This document shows positions 39,450-49,192 of a stretch of 64,000 bases of DNA, one piece after another (within the stretch, counting starts at the first letter, position 1; every line of letters begins with the position of its first letter). Made by a program: the position numbers and the translations under genes. Under the pieces are notes generated by a model that was given only the letters and a program-made list of their open reading frames with translations, made no database searches and was not told the DNA's origin. This DNA comes from Rodentibacter trehalosifermentans (GTDB lineage: Bacteria; Pseudomonadota; Gammaproteobacteria; Enterobacterales; Pasteurellaceae): contig NZ_MLHL01000009.1 of NCBI RefSeq assembly GCF_002000545.1, positions 1 through 64,000 on the forward strand, given 5' to 3'.

Positions 39450-39457
39450 AAATAAAA

Positions 39458-40438
39458 ATGACCAAAATTAAAAAACTCAACCTAACCCTTTCCAGCACTT
39501 TACTTCTTATTGTTGCTTTCGCCATCTGCCATCAACTTGGCAATTTTGCCTCTCTAAAAAATGCAGATGGTGTGCTGACGGATATGCGTGCAATCGTACT
39601 GTGGGATATCCGCTTTCCACGCATTGGCTTGGCATTGCTGACCGGTGCAAGCCTCGCCATGGCAGGAAATGCTATGCAGGGAATTTTCCAAAACCCGTTG
39701 GCAAGTCCGGGGCTTCTCGGCAGCAGTGCCGGTGCAACCACGGTCAGCGTATTTTTACTCTACTATTTTTCCGTGCCAACAACTTTCTTGATTTTTGGTG
39801 GAGTGACGGGCGCTTTGACAAGTTTTTTACTGGTCTATTTTATCGCTAAAAATCACGGCACAACAGCAATGATCTTAAGCGGTTTGGCGGTGAATATGTT
39901 ACTTTCCGCCGCGGTGGCTTTACTACTTTCCAACGCCGAAAGCCCGTGGGCATTGGCAGAGCTTTATCGCTGGTTACAAGGTTCATTGCTGTGGGCAAAA
40001 ATGGATACGATCATTTTATCGCTCCCCATTATACTGCTCGGTTGCTTTTGCCTTTTTCAGCAACGGCATTATATTGATTTTCTCACTTTCGGCGAAGAAA
40101 CCGCCTCAACAATGGGGATTAATCCCAAACGGAGTTTTTTTATCACCACATTAGGCGTGGCATTACTCGTAGGGGCAACCATTCCACAAACGGGTACTAT
40201 CGGTTTTATCGGTTTAATCGCCCCTCATTTCGCCCGAATATTACTCAAAAAACGCCCCTCTCAACTTTATGTGAGCAGTGCATTGATCGGTGCTTTATTA
40301 CTGCTTATCGCCGATCTCAGCGTGCAATATATTCCCCTGTTTTCACATATTTATATCGGTACATTTACTGCCATTATTGGTGCGCCGGTGTTGATTTGGA
40401 TTTTACTGACACAACAGCGGAGGCTTGCCCGTGATTAA
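39458..40438 (+). CDS. FecCD-family ABC transporter permease
   Basis: The 326-aa inner-membrane permease has about nine helices. Signature segments are LWDIRFPRIGLALLTGASLAMAGNAMQGIFQNPLASPGLLGSSAGA (residues ~48-93) and GFIGLIAPHFARILL. This is the iron-siderophore/heme/cobalamin permease family (BtuC/FecD/FhuB). Overlaps the ATPase gene by 14 bp, so they are coupled. Confidence 0.92.
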   Translation: MTKIKKLNLTLSSTLLLIVAFAICHQLGNFASLKNADGVLTDMRAIVLWDIRFPRIGLALLTGASLAMAGNAMQGIFQNPLASPGLLGSSAGATTVSVFLLYYFSVPTTFLIFGGVTGALTSFLLVYFIAKNHGTTAMILSGLAVNMLLSAAVALLLSNAESPWALAELYRWLQGSLLWAKMDTIILSLPIILLGCFCLFQQRHYIDFLTFGEETASTMGINPKRSFFITTLGVALLVGATIPQTGTIGFIGLIAPHFARILLKKRPSQLYVSSALIGALLLLIADLSVQYIPLFSHIYIGTFTAIIGAPVLIWILLTQQRRLARD

Positions 40439-41168
40439 CGTTAAACAAGTTAGCCAGCCCTATGGCTTAACGAATGTCAATTGTCATATTCCGCCGGGAA
40501 AACTGGTCGGCATCATGGGGGCAAACGGCGCAGGGAAATCAACCCTGTTGAAAAGCATCGCCGGGATTTTACCGCTTGCAAACGGTGAAATTTGGCTTAA
40601 TCATTACAAATTAAGTGAAATGACACCACGGCAAAAAAACGAACAACTCGCCTACCTTGCCCAAAATACGGCAATTCAGTGGGACTTATCCGCCTATGAA
40701 GTGATCGCTTTGGGCTTATCTTACCCCCTTCCTCCTGCAAAAGAGCAGGAAAAAGTGCGGTCGATTTCAGCGCGATTTTCTGTTTCTGCCTTATTGGATA
40801 AACCCTTTCAGCAACTTTCAGGCGGTGAAAAAGCCCGTGTGCAACTGACGCGGTGCTGTATTAAAGATGCACCATTACTGCTTGCTGATGAGCCGATCGC
40901 CCCGCTCGATCCTTATTATCAAATCGATATAATGGAACAGCTTAAATCCCTCACACCCAAACAGACGTGCGTGGTGGCAATCCATCATTTATCACTGGCG
41001 TATCAATTTTGTGATGAAGTGATTTTGCTGGATAAAGGCAAAGTGCTAGCCAGTGGCGAAACGCAAGCGGTGCTAAATGCGGAAAATCTTGCAAAAGCCT
41101 TTGGCGTGCGTGCTGAATTTGATTTAGTGCGAAAAGAAATGTTGTGCGTACAGAAGTTGGAAAGCTAA
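40425..41168 (+). CDS. ABC transporter ATP-binding protein (FecE/BtuD-like)
   Basis: The 247-aa nucleotide-binding subunit has Walker A GANGAGKST (about residues 33-41), Q-loop LAYLAQ, signature LSGGEKARVQL, Walker B LLLADEP and switch His in VVAIHHLS. It powers the upstream permease and binding protein. No Fur box was found near the operon, so iron control is not shown. An uptake signal lies within the gene near 40753. Confidence 0.92.
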   Translation: MPVINVKQVSQPYGLTNVNCHIPPGKLVGIMGANGAGKSTLLKSIAGILPLANGEIWLNHYKLSEMTPRQKNEQLAYLAQNTAIQWDLSAYEVIALGLSYPLPPAKEQEKVRSISARFSVSALLDKPFQQLSGGEKARVQLTRCCIKDAPLLLADEPIAPLDPYYQIDIMEQLKSLTPKQTCVVAIHHLSLAYQFCDEVILLDKGKVLASGETQAVLNAENLAKAFGVRAEFDLVRKEMLCVQKLES

Positions 41169-41201
41169 TCCCAACTTCTTGGATTGTTAGGAAAATTGGA
41201 C

Positions 41202-41227
41202 GTTGATTTCCCATTTAGGAAATCAAC
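41202..41227. terminator. Hairpin after the ABC transporter operon
   Basis: GTTGATTTCC (41202-41211) pairs perfectly with GGAAATCAAC (41218-41227). It lies between convergent genes and probably ends transcription, though no T-run follows. Confidence 0.45.
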
Positions 41228-41237
41228 CATGCAACCG

Positions 41238-41702
41238 CTAACCTTCTTTACAACTCAGCCAACGCACCTGCGTGCCTTGATCGTTTTTATAATAAGTCGA
41301 ACTATGCTGGCGCGCGACTAAATCCACAACACTCCCCTCAATCGGCTGATAGGAACGGTAAATGACCTCAAATCTCGAACCACGCATATTTAACGCTCGG
41401 TTCTCAATATGATCAAACGGCACTGCCTTGCCCCCATCTAACTGAAAATAAATCCCAAAATTCTCTTTCAAACGGCTCTCTCTCGAAAGCGGGAAATAGG
41501 TTGTTAAATAAGAAGTGGATTGGGTTTCGGCATTTTTACAAATATAGTAATAGCGTTTATAAGCGGTGGGATTATTGAGTTCCGCTTGGGTGATATTTTC
41601 TTTTAAGAAACGGGTTTTAACAGGCTTCTTCGGCGGTTGTGTGGTACAGGCAAAGAGAACGAAGAGCGTAGCAAAAAGGAAAAGTTGTTTAAGTTTGTTC
41701 AT
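41238..41702 (-). CDS. Putative lipoprotein, unknown function
   Basis: The 154-aa protein (start 41700-41702) has a lipoprotein signal (MNKLKQLFLFATLFVLFAC; Cys 19). The mature domain contains YYYICKNAETQSTSYLTTYFP and ends VRWLSCKEG, so it has two Cys that could form a disulfide. This resembles the small MliC-like or adhesin-type beta-barrel lipoproteins of Haemophilus in outline, but I cannot assign a family. The start upstream at 41762 would add a non-signal extension and is rejected. Confidence 0.6.
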   Translation of the reverse strand: MNKLKQLFLFATLFVLFACTTQPPKKPVKTRFLKENITQAELNNPTAYKRYYYICKNAETQSTSYLTTYFPLSRESRLKENFGIYFQLDGGKAVPFDHIENRALNMRGSRFEVIYRSYQPIEGSVVDLVARQHSSTYYKNDQGTQVRWLSCKEG

Positions 41703-41841
41703 ATCAATATGAGTACCGAGAAAATAAGGTGGGTATGATAGCGAAAATCGGAGAGAGTGCAAGTTTGAGAAAATGACGCTTGGAAATTGACTTCCTATTT
41801 ATAGGAAAATATAAAAAATTAGAAACCATATTGTTTATTTC

Positions 41842-42846
41842 TTAAGTCTTGGAATGATTTTTCAACAAGCGATCAAAATCACTTTCAAAATTGCGATCTT
41901 GAATCACACGGTATTTTTCAAATTCTGTTTCAGCATATAATTTGGCATCATCGAAACTGATTTTGCCTTTGCCGTCTAAAATGGGTAATTCGTCCGCATT
42001 TAAGAAAATATCCAATCGTTTCGCCCAATCTTCCATTGTCATGGGAATTTGTCGTCTGGCTCGGCGTTCGGCTAAATCTAAAAATGCGTTGACGATAGCC
42101 CCTAAATCTTTCAATTCTTCATTGTTCAAATAATTTTTTGCCGCCGAGACATCACTTTTTAAAATCTTTCCATCTGGGGACTTTGCCCAAGTCGTTAGCC
42201 CCATATTCGGCTTATCACTATCGGCGCGTTCTGCAATTAATTCGGCGGTGGTATGTTGATGAATAGCGTAATGTAATTTATTTTGCACGCTGGCAAAGAA
42301 CGTCTTGGTCGTAGGTGCATTTTTATTGTAGTCCACCGCTGTGGCGTAAATATCGGTAATTTTCTGATAAAAACGGCGTTCTGACAGGCGAATTTCACGG
42401 ATTTCTTCCAATAAACGTTCAAAATAATCTTCGCCTAAGAAAGTACCGTTTTCCATACGTTCACGATCTAACACATAGCCTTTTTGTGCAAACTCACGCA
42501 GCACTTGTGTCGCCCATTGGCGAAATTGCGTTGCTCGCACGGAATTGACCCGATACCCAACGGAGATCACTGCATCAAGGTTGTAGTGCTTGGTGTTGTA
42601 GTTTTTGCCGTCTCTGGCAGTTATTCGGAAATTCCGAATAACTGAAAGTGCGTTTAATTCTTTACTTTCAAAAATATGTTTTAGGTGTTCATTAATAGTT
42701 GGTAGTGAAACTTCAAATAATTCGGCAATTCGCTTTTGCGTCAGCCAAATTTCGTTATCTTCATACCGTACTTCAATACTTTGATTTCCAGTTTGATTGG
42801 TGAAAATCAGAAATTCAGCGGTACTGTTGCGAATAAGTGTTGTCAT
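41842..42846 (-). CDS. RhuM-family protein
   Basis: The 334-aa protein is typical of the 'virulence RhuM family'. It has a winged-HTH start (NEIWLTQKRIAELFEVSLPTINEHLKHIFES), the invariant NLDAVISVGYRVNSVRATQFRQWATQVLREF, and a C-terminal ...YAETEFEKYRVIQDRNFESDFDRLLK. RhuM genes lie in pathogenicity and defence islands; the biochemical role is unknown. It starts at 42844-42846 behind an AAGGAAAA site. It is divergent from the retron 220 bp away, and both may belong to the same accessory island. Confidence 0.88.
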   Translation of the reverse strand: MTTLIRNSTAEFLIFTNQTGNQSIEVRYEDNEIWLTQKRIAELFEVSLPTINEHLKHIFESKELNALSVIRNFRITARDGKNYNTKHYNLDAVISVGYRVNSVRATQFRQWATQVLREFAQKGYVLDRERMENGTFLGEDYFERLLEEIREIRLSERRFYQKITDIYATAVDYNKNAPTTKTFFASVQNKLHYAIHQHTTAELIAERADSDKPNMGLTTWAKSPDGKILKSDVSAAKNYLNNEELKDLGAIVNAFLDLAERRARRQIPMTMEDWAKRLDIFLNADELPILDGKGKISFDDAKLYAETEFEKYRVIQDRNFESDFDRLLKNHSKT

Positions 42847-43031
42847 AAAATTTTCCTTATAAATTTTCCAATAAATGTAACTGGTTGTAGGGGAATTGTC
42901 GAATGGAAATGTGGGATTTTTCGATGGAGATCGCAAAATAGAAAAATACAGGAATGGTTTACAAGCGATCAAATTTGCTTAATATTTTGCAAATTATTAA
43001 AATCTATCGCTCGCACTAGGGGATTATGATA

Positions 43032-43059
43032 TTGAATAAAATTTTTTATTATGTAGAAT
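43032..43059 (+). promoter_or_regulatory. Promoter of the retron
   Basis: -35 TTGAAT (43032-43037), a 16-bp spacer and -10 TAGAAT (43054-43059) place the transcription start at about 43066-43068. That coincides with the left end of the a1 repeat of the retron ncRNA. Confidence 0.6.
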
Positions 43060-43067
43060 AATAATCA

Positions 43068-43201
43068 ATGTGGGTATAGATAGATTTTTCACTTTTGTTT
43101 CTGAAGTGGTTACATAAAATGTCAAGAGTTGATGTATATAATTATCGTAGTATTTTAATACTTCGATTACTTAGCATTACTAATGAGTATCTATACCCAC
43201 T
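43068..43201 (+). ncRNA. Retron msr-msd non-coding RNA (Eco2/Ec67-like)
   Basis: The region is closed by a perfect 13-bp inverted repeat: a1 GTGGGTATAGATA (43070-43082) and a2 TATCTATACCCAC (43188-43200). Directly after a1 comes AGATTT. In E. coli Ec67 (Eco2), as I recall it, the branching G sits in the same AGATTT context, so G43083 is the likely 2'-5' branch point. The msr part has hairpins CACTT/AAGTG (43090-43108) and ACAT/ATGT (43112-43122). The msd part has the stem ATCG-T-AGTAT / ATACT-T-CGAT (43144-43167). The reverse transcriptase starts 24 bp after a2. The exact msd template limits are not decidable from sequence alone. Confidence 0.82.
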
Positions 43202-43224
43202 CCTAACTACTAAATGAGTTAAAA

Positions 43225-44973
43225 ATGGCTAAATATATTGATAGATTAAGAAAATGCACTTGTATTGCTGATCTGGTATCAGAGTTTAAGCTAAAGGTAA
43301 CCGCAAAAGAATTTGGATATGTAGTGTATCATCTAAGTGATGATTTAAAATATGAAGAGTTCGATATACCCAAGAAGAATGGAACTTTACGGAGAATTCA
43401 CTCTCCAAAACCAACATTAAAATATATACAAAAAGAATTTTCATTAATTATATTTAATTGCATAAATGAAATTAGACTAGATAATGCTAATTATCTTGCT
43501 TGTAATCATGCTTTTGAGAGAGATAAGTCAATATTATCTAATGCTGATTTGCATAAGAATAAGAAGTTTATATTAAATATAGATATTAAAGATTTCTTTG
43601 ATTCTATTCATTACGGTAGAATTAAAGGTTTTTTAGCTAATGATAGTCATTTTAAATTAAATGAAAAAGTCTCCCAAATTATAGCTAGGTTAGCTACTTA
43701 CCATAAAATTTTACCTCAAGGTTCTCCTTTATCTCCTATCTTGGCGACGTTAATTGGAAATATAATGGACGTTAGATTTCTAAAGTTGGCTAAAAAATAT
43801 CGTTTTACTTATTCTAGGTATGCAGATGATATAACTCTCTCATCAAATAAGGCATTTGATAAAAATATTGTTTATTGGTGTGAAAATAATAAAAAATGGG
43901 TGGCCGGAGAAATAGTTATTAATATTTTGACAGATTCTGGATTTACTATTAATTCAGAAAAAACAAGAGTGAGCTACTCTAACGATAGACAAACTGTTAC
44001 AGGTATTGTTGTAAATAAACAGAGAAATGTTACTTTAGAATATAGAAGAACTAATAGATCAATGGTTTATTCTTTATTGTCGACAGGAAGTTTTCGACTT
44101 AATGATAATGTTGGTAAGATAACCCAACTAATGGGAAGATTAAACCATAGTATATATATAAAATACTATGATAGTAAGTTTTCTATTCCTTTAGATATGA
44201 ATGAAAGAATAAAATATAAAGAGAAAAAGCAAAAGGAGTTAATTAAAATTATTAATGACAATTGGAAATCTGATAAAAATAATATTACCTGCGCAGATCA
44301 CCAAATGAAACTTCTGAGGAGTGTGATTTATTTTAAGTATATTATAAATGTGGATCAGACAACTATATTTCCAGAAGGATTTACAGATCCAATATATTTT
44401 AGTAGTGCTAAAGAAAAATTAAATATTAATAGTAACATTAAATTTCAGAAAATAAATAATGGATTAAAAAAAATAGGTTTGTTAGGATGTGCATCTTCAG
44501 TTAATACATTTATTCATAATGTAAAAGAAAAAATTGATAAATTTATTAGCTATAAACAGATTGGAGTCATACCTAAGCATCCTGTTATATTTATATTGGA
44601 TTATGATGATGGTTTAGATGATTGTAGATTTATTCTAGATAAAATTCAAATCGATCAACAATATGTGTTTATAAGAGATAATATATATGTACTATTGCTA
44701 GAGCCAAAAGGTAAGAGTAAAAATCATCATAAAACAATAGAAAACATGAGTTGTATAGAAAATTTGATTTCATTTGAAGGCAATAGAATTGAAGCAGTAC
44801 AAGGTAAAAAAGAATATATTAATTTTAAAGGTATAGAGTTTAAGAAAGGCAGTTTTGCAAATTACGTAAAAGAACATTCTTCTGATTTTGATTATAGCGG
44901 ATTTGATAAAATTTTTAAGAAGATAACGGAAATAGAAGAGGATTATGCTAAAAGAATGATTACTAACGCATAG
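43225..44973 (+). CDS. Retron reverse transcriptase fused to Toprim-like domain (Eco2/Ec67 type)
   Basis: The 582-aa protein is a retron RT. Hallmarks are the retron NAxxH motif (NADLH, residues 106-110), catalytic Asp in LNIDIKDFFDSI (~117-128), PQGSPLSP (164-171), catalytic YADD (199-202) and VTG (258-260). After the thumb (~270-400) a second domain follows with HPVIFILDYDDGLDD (452-466) and a downstream Glu (IENL, ~512), resembling the Toprim C-terminus of Ec67 RT (586 aa). Such retrons make msDNA and defend against phages; the Toprim effector probably acts as an RNA/DNA nuclease when triggered. Codon use is far more AT-rich than metH next door, a sign of recent transfer. Confidence 0.9.
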   Translation: MAKYIDRLRKCTCIADLVSEFKLKVTAKEFGYVVYHLSDDLKYEEFDIPKKNGTLRRIHSPKPTLKYIQKEFSLIIFNCINEIRLDNANYLACNHAFERDKSILSNADLHKNKKFILNIDIKDFFDSIHYGRIKGFLANDSHFKLNEKVSQIIARLATYHKILPQGSPLSPILATLIGNIMDVRFLKLAKKYRFTYSRYADDITLSSNKAFDKNIVYWCENNKKWVAGEIVINILTDSGFTINSEKTRVSYSNDRQTVTGIVVNKQRNVTLEYRRTNRSMVYSLLSTGSFRLNDNVGKITQLMGRLNHSIYIKYYDSKFSIPLDMNERIKYKEKKQKELIKIINDNWKSDKNNITCADHQMKLLRSVIYFKYIINVDQTTIFPEGFTDPIYFSSAKEKLNINSNIKFQKINNGLKKIGLLGCASSVNTFIHNVKEKIDKFISYKQIGVIPKHPVIFILDYDDGLDDCRFILDKIQIDQQYVFIRDNIYVLLLEPKGKSKNHHKTIENMSCIENLISFEGNRIEAVQGKKEYINFKGIEFKKGSFANYVKEHSSDFDYSGFDKIFKKITEIEEDYAKRMITNA

Positions 44974-44986
44974 CTAACCATTTTCA

Positions 44987-45016
44987 TATAAAAATGGCGG
45001 GTTTTAACTCGCCATT
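44987..45016 (-). terminator. Terminator of metH
   Basis: On the minus strand AATGGCG (45016-45010) pairs with CGCCATT (44999-44993), followed by TTTTAT. It lies between the convergent retron and metH genes and may also end the retron transcript. Confidence 0.65.
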
Positions 45017-45049
45017 ACATTAGATGTTTCAGCCTTCGACTTGATATCT

Positions 45050-48000
45050 CTACCCCATCGCCACCCCCAACCACTTCACCATTTCTTTCTCATTCCACCC
45101 CTTGCGTTTGGCATAATCCACTGCCTGATCTTCATCAATGCGACCAAGAGTGAAATAATTACTCTCAGGGTGGGTGAAATACCAGCCACACACACTGGCG
45201 GCAGGCCACATGGCATAGCTTTCGGTGAGTTTCATACCAATGCGTTGTTCGACTTCCAGTAAATCCCAGATGATCTGTTTTTCAGTGTGCTCTGGGCAAC
45301 TTGGGTAGCCAGGGGCGGGGCGAATACCGACATAGTCTTCGCGGATCAAGCGGTCGTTTTCAAAGGTTTCTTTGCTATATCCCCAGATTTTTGTACGAAG
45401 TTCAAAGTGCAGATATTCCGCCATTGCTTCGGCAAGGCGATCGCCAACGGCTTGCAGTAAAATGGCGTTGTAGTCGTCTCCTGCGGCTTTGTAGCCTTCG
45501 ACTAAATCGTGTTCTTCAATCCCCGCACAGACGGCGAACATGCCGAACCAATCTTGCTTACCACTCTCTTTACTTGCGATAAAATCGCTCAAACAAAGGT
45601 TATACGGGCTTTTGCTGTTTTTGCCCCGTTCGCCTTGTTGACGCAGATTATAGGCTTTGCCGATAACAGAAGTGCGGTCAGAATTTTGATAGATTTCAAT
45701 ATCATCACCCACGCTGTTAGCAGGGAAAATCCCCATCACACCGCTTGGGTTGAGCTTGTGATTTTGCTCTAATTCGTCCAACACTTTTTGGGCATCATTC
45801 CACACTCGGCGGGCTTCTTCGCCCCCTTCAGGATAGTCAAAGGCATCAGGGTAACCGCCCATCAAGCCCCATAACCGAAAGAACGGAGACCAGTCGATAA
45901 ACTGGCGTAACGTGGCAATCGGCACATTTTTATATTCCACAATGCCGGTATATTTTGGATGAGGCACTTGGTAATCCGACCACTCGCCGCTGAACGCATC
46001 AAAGCGGTTGGCTCTGGCTTTCTCGATTGGTAACTGCTTGCGAGGCGCTTTTTTGTTGGCAAAAGCATGCTGGATTTGCTCGTACTCTTTTTTCGTTCTC
46101 GCCCACAATTCTGCTTTCGTTTCTGGATTCATCAACGCGGCACAGACGGTAACGGCACGGGAAGCATTGGTGGTGTAAATAACTTCGTGCTGATATTTCG
46201 GGTAAAGTTTAATTGCCGTGTGCTCTTTGGAGGTGGTCGCCCCGCCGATAATCACGGGAATGTTCAACTTCAAGCGGTTCATTTCGCCTAAAAAGTATTC
46301 CATTTCATCAAGGGACGGCGTGATCAAACCACTCAAGCCGATAATATCCGCGTTTTCGTCAATCGCCGTTTGAATGATTTTATCCGCAGGCACCATCACG
46401 CCCAGATCAATCACTTCAAAATTATTACATTGCAACACGACGCTGACGATATTTTTGCCGATGTCGTGAACATCGCCTTTGACGGTTGCAATCACCACTT
46501 TACCACTTGATGAGCCTTTTTGCTTGGTGGCGTTGATAAACGGCTCTAAATAGGCGACCGATTGCTTCATCACACGGGCGGATTTCACCACTTGCGGCAG
46601 GAACATTTTACCGTCCCCAAATAAATCACCGACCACGTCCATACCTGCCATTAGAGGCCCTTCAATGACTTCCAGTGGAGATGGGAGTTTTTGGCGGGCT
46701 TCTTCGGTGTCTTCCACAATATAGGTGGTGATCCCTTTCACCAAGGCGTGTTTTAAACGCTCTTCCACCGCCCAAGTCCGCCATTCTGCGATAGAATCGA
46801 CCGCACTTTCGTTACCTTGATGGCGATATTTCTCGGCAATATCCAATAAACGTTCTGTGGCATCAGGGCGGCGATTGAGCACAGCATCTTCCACCACATC
46901 ACGCAATTCAGGATCGAGATCGTCATAAATCGCCAACTGCCCTGCATTCACGATCCCCATATCCATTCCTTGCTTAATGGCGTGATAGAGGAAGACGGCG
47001 TGAATGGCTTCACGCATCACATTGTTACCACGGAAAGAGAAGGACACATTCGACACCCCGCCTGAAATTTTGGCATGCGGTAAAGTGCGTTTGATCCGCC
47101 CTGTGGCGTTGATAAAATCCACGCCATAATTGTTGTGCTCTTCAATGCCTGTGCCGATGGCGAAAATGTTGGGGTCGAAAATAATATCTTCAGGCGGAAA
47201 GCCCACTTGATTGACTAGAATATTGTAAGCTCGGGTACATATCTCTACTTTGCGTTCTTCGGTGTCCGCTTGCCCCACTTCATCAAATGCCATCACGACA
47301 ACTGCTGCACCGTATTTACGCACTAATTTTGCTTGGGTGATAAATTTTTCCTCGCCCTCTTTTAACGAAATAGAATTGACAATCCCTTTTCCTTGAATGG
47401 CTTGCAAACCTGCTTCAATCACATCCCATTTAGAGGAATCGATCATCACCGGCACTTTTGCCGCATCGGGTTCGGTCGCCATAATATTGAGAAAACGGGT
47501 CATGCATTTTTGTGAATCAAGTAGGGCTTCGTCCATATTCACATCAATCACTTGTGCCCCGTTTTCCACCTGATCGATGGCGATCTCAATAGCTTCGGCA
47601 AATTTTTCTTCTTTGATTAATTTTTTGAATTTTGCCGATCCCGTTACGTTATTACGCTCCCCTACATTGACAAAGAGCGTGTCATCATCAATGGTTAGCG
47701 GTTCAAGCCCTGATAAACACATTGCCGTTTTAATTTCAGGCAATGGGCGTGGCGGAATGTTTTCTACCGCTTGAGCAAAGGCTTTTATGTGTTCGGGCGT
47801 GGTGCCACAACAGCCGCCAATGATATTGACAAAGCCACTTTCCGCCCACTCTTTTAAGTGTGCTGCCATTTCAGCCGCGCCTAAATCATAGCCGCCAAAA
47901 GCATTAGGTAAGCCGGCGTTAGGGTGAACGGAAACGTAGGTTTCACTAATTTTCGCCATCACTTCCACATAAGGTCGTAATTCTTTCGGGCCTAAGGCGC

Positions 48001-48760
48001 AGTTCAAGCCAAAGCTGAGCGGTTTGGCGTGGCGGAGGGAATTATAAAAGGCTTCGGTAGTTTGCCCTGAAAGGGTTCGCCCGGAGGCATCGGTAATCGT
48101 GCCGGAAATCATTATAGGCAATTCCACGCCCAGCTCCTCAAACACCGTTTCAATGGCAAAAACGGCAGCTTTGGCGTTGAGCGTGTCGAAAATGGTTTCG
48201 ATCATAATAATGTCTGAACCGCCCTCAATTAAACCTTTAGCGGCTTCTGAGTAGGCATTGACCAATTCCATAAAAGTGACGTTACGAAAGCCCGGATCGT
48301 TCACATTAGGGGAAATAGATGCAGTTCGATTAGTCGGTCCAAGAACGCCCGCAACAAAACGAGGTTTTTCAGGCTTGGTATATTTATCGGCGGCAAGACG
48401 TGCTAATTTTGCTCCGGCAAAATTCAGCTCATAAGCAATGCTTTGTAAATCATAATCCGCTTGCGCAATAGTGGTGGAACTAAAGGTATTGGTTTCAATA
48501 ATATCCGCCCCCGCTTCAAGGTACTTTTCATGAATAGCGGAAATCAACAGTGGCTGTGTGAGGGTAAGCAAATCGTTATTACCACGTAAATCAACCGCAC
48601 TTTCTTTAAACCGTTCGCCACGGAAATCCGCTTCAGTCAGTTTATATTTTTGGATCATCGTCCCCATCGCACCATCAAGGATTAAAATGCGTTGGGCAAG
48701 GGCATTTTTGAGTTGGTTGAAAGCCTGTGTTTGCATATTATGTGATATAGTTTTTGGCAT
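45050..48760 (-). CDS. metH: Cobalamin-dependent methionine synthase
   Basis: The 1236-aa four-module enzyme matches E. coli MetH length (1227). Residues ~10-340 form the Zn/homocysteine domain ([11 protein letters not shown]; terminal [11 protein letters not shown] zinc cysteines). Then comes the methyltetrahydrofolate domain (~355-650; [17 protein letters not shown]), the cobalamin domain with the His ligand in [17 protein letters not shown], and the C-terminal SAM reactivation domain ([12 protein letters not shown]). It makes methionine from homocysteine. The first ATG (48758-48760) or the one nine codons later could start it; neither has a strong ribosome site. MetJ (19309) probably represses it, though I see no convincing Met box here. 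Confidence 0.97.
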   Translation of the reverse strand: MPKTISHNMQTQAFNQLKNALAQRILILDGAMGTMIQKYKLTEADFRGERFKESAVDLRGNNDLLTLTQPLLISAIHEKYLEAGADIIETNTFSSTTIAQADYDLQSIAYELNFAGAKLARLAADKYTKPEKPRFVAGVLGPTNRTASISPNVNDPGFRNVTFMELVNAYSEAAKGLIEGGSDIIMIETIFDTLNAKAAVFAIETVFEELGVELPIMISGTITDASGRTLSGQTTEAFYNSLRHAKPLSFGLNCALGPKELRPYVEVMAKISETYVSVHPNAGLPNAFGGYDLGAAEMAAHLKEWAESGFVNIIGGCCGTTPEHIKAFAQAVENIPPRPLPEIKTAMCLSGLEPLTIDDDTLFVNVGERNNVTGSAKFKKLIKEEKFAEAIEIAIDQVENGAQVIDVNMDEALLDSQKCMTRFLNIMATEPDAAKVPVMIDSSKWDVIEAGLQAIQGKGIVNSISLKEGEEKFITQAKLVRKYGAAVVVMAFDEVGQADTEERKVEICTRAYNILVNQVGFPPEDIIFDPNIFAIGTGIEEHNNYGVDFINATGRIKRTLPHAKISGGVSNVSFSFRGNNVMREAIHAVFLYHAIKQGMDMGIVNAGQLAIYDDLDPELRDVVEDAVLNRRPDATERLLDIAEKYRHQGNESAVDSIAEWRTWAVEERLKHALVKGITTYIVEDTEEARQKLPSPLEVIEGPLMAGMDVVGDLFGDGKMFLPQVVKSARVMKQSVAYLEPFINATKQKGSSSGKVVIATVKGDVHDIGKNIVSVVLQCNNFEVIDLGVMVPADKIIQTAIDENADIIGLSGLITPSLDEMEYFLGEMNRLKLNIPVIIGGATTSKEHTAIKLYPKYQHEVIYTTNASRAVTVCAALMNPETKAELWARTKKEYEQIQHAFANKKAPRKQLPIEKARANRFDAFSGEWSDYQVPHPKYTGIVEYKNVPIATLRQFIDWSPFFRLWGLMGGYPDAFDYPEGGEEARRVWNDAQKVLDELEQNHKLNPSGVMGIFPANSVGDDIEIYQNSDRTSVIGKAYNLRQQGERGKNSKSPYNLCLSDFIASKESGKQDWFGMFAVCAGIEEHDLVEGYKAAGDDYNAILLQAVGDRLAEAMAEYLHFELRTKIWGYSKETFENDRLIREDYVGIRPAPGYPSCPEHTEKQIIWDLLEVEQRIGMKLTESYAMWPAASVCGWYFTHPESNYFTLGRIDEDQAVDYAKRKGWNEKEMVKWLGVAMG

Positions 48761-48836
48761 AGTTGAAATGGTTAATAAAAGAAATGAGCAATGGGCTGAT
48801 GATAGACAGAACGCTGGGGAGTGTCAAATATCCAAT

Positions 48837-48876
48837 AAAAAAGCTAAGGTATAAAATTTATTCCTTAGCTTTTTTT
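48837..48876 (-). terminator. Strong bidirectional terminator
   Basis: AAAAAAGCTAAGG (48837-48849) pairs with CCTTAGCTTTTTT (48863-48875). On the minus strand it ends the Bor-lipoprotein transcript 15 bp after its stop; it also insulates metH. Confidence 0.88.
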
Positions 48877-48890
48877 CATTTGTTTTTAAA

Positions 48891-49184
48891 TTATTGGCAA
48901 TAAACACGAGCCGTACGAGGGGTGTAAATACCCAAAGTCACTATGCCCAATAAGATATTTTTGCCTGTTAATTCGCTTTCAACTTTCGCAATTTTTTCTT
49001 CGCTTCCGCAAACCTTTACGGCATTCACCGTTTCTTCTTGACCGACACCAAATAGGAAGAACGTTTGGTTATCTTCAAGCGTTAATTTACCGGTTTGGCT
49101 TTTTACATAGGCGGTTTGAGTTGAACAAGCAGAAAGTAGTAAGGTGGTAGTGGCTAAAAGCGTCATTAAAAATTTTTTCATCAT
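48891..49184 (-). CDS. Bor/Iss-family lipoprotein (copy 1)
   Basis: The 97-aa lipoprotein (lipobox LLSAC) has FFLFGVGQEETVNAVKVCGSEEKIAKVES and ends ITLGIYTPRTARVYCQ-like (VTLGIYTPRTARVYCQ). This matches the lambda Bor/Iss family, F-F-x-x-G-x-G-Q ... V-C ... GIYTPxxARVYC. Bor and Iss raise serum resistance in E. coli. The ATG at 49182-49184 has an AAGGAA site. It sits 8 bp after a second, diverged copy, so this is an ancient tandem duplication. Confidence 0.88.
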   Translation of the reverse strand: MMKKFLMTLLATTTLLLSACSTQTAYVKSQTGKLTLEDNQTFFLFGVGQEETVNAVKVCGSEEKIAKVESELTGKNILLGIVTLGIYTPRTARVYCQ

Positions 49185-49192
49185 ATCATTCC

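Noticed and set aside
43030-43224. Group II intron or diversity-generating element instead of a retron
   Set aside because: The RT lacks the maturase/X and endonuclease layout of intron RTs, no template/variable repeat is seen nearby, and NAxxH plus VTG with flanking a1/a2 repeats fit retrons.
48781-48836. Met box upstream of metH
   Set aside because: The best 8-mer (AGCGTTCT on the minus strand) matches AGACGTCT at only five positions and has no good tandem partner.
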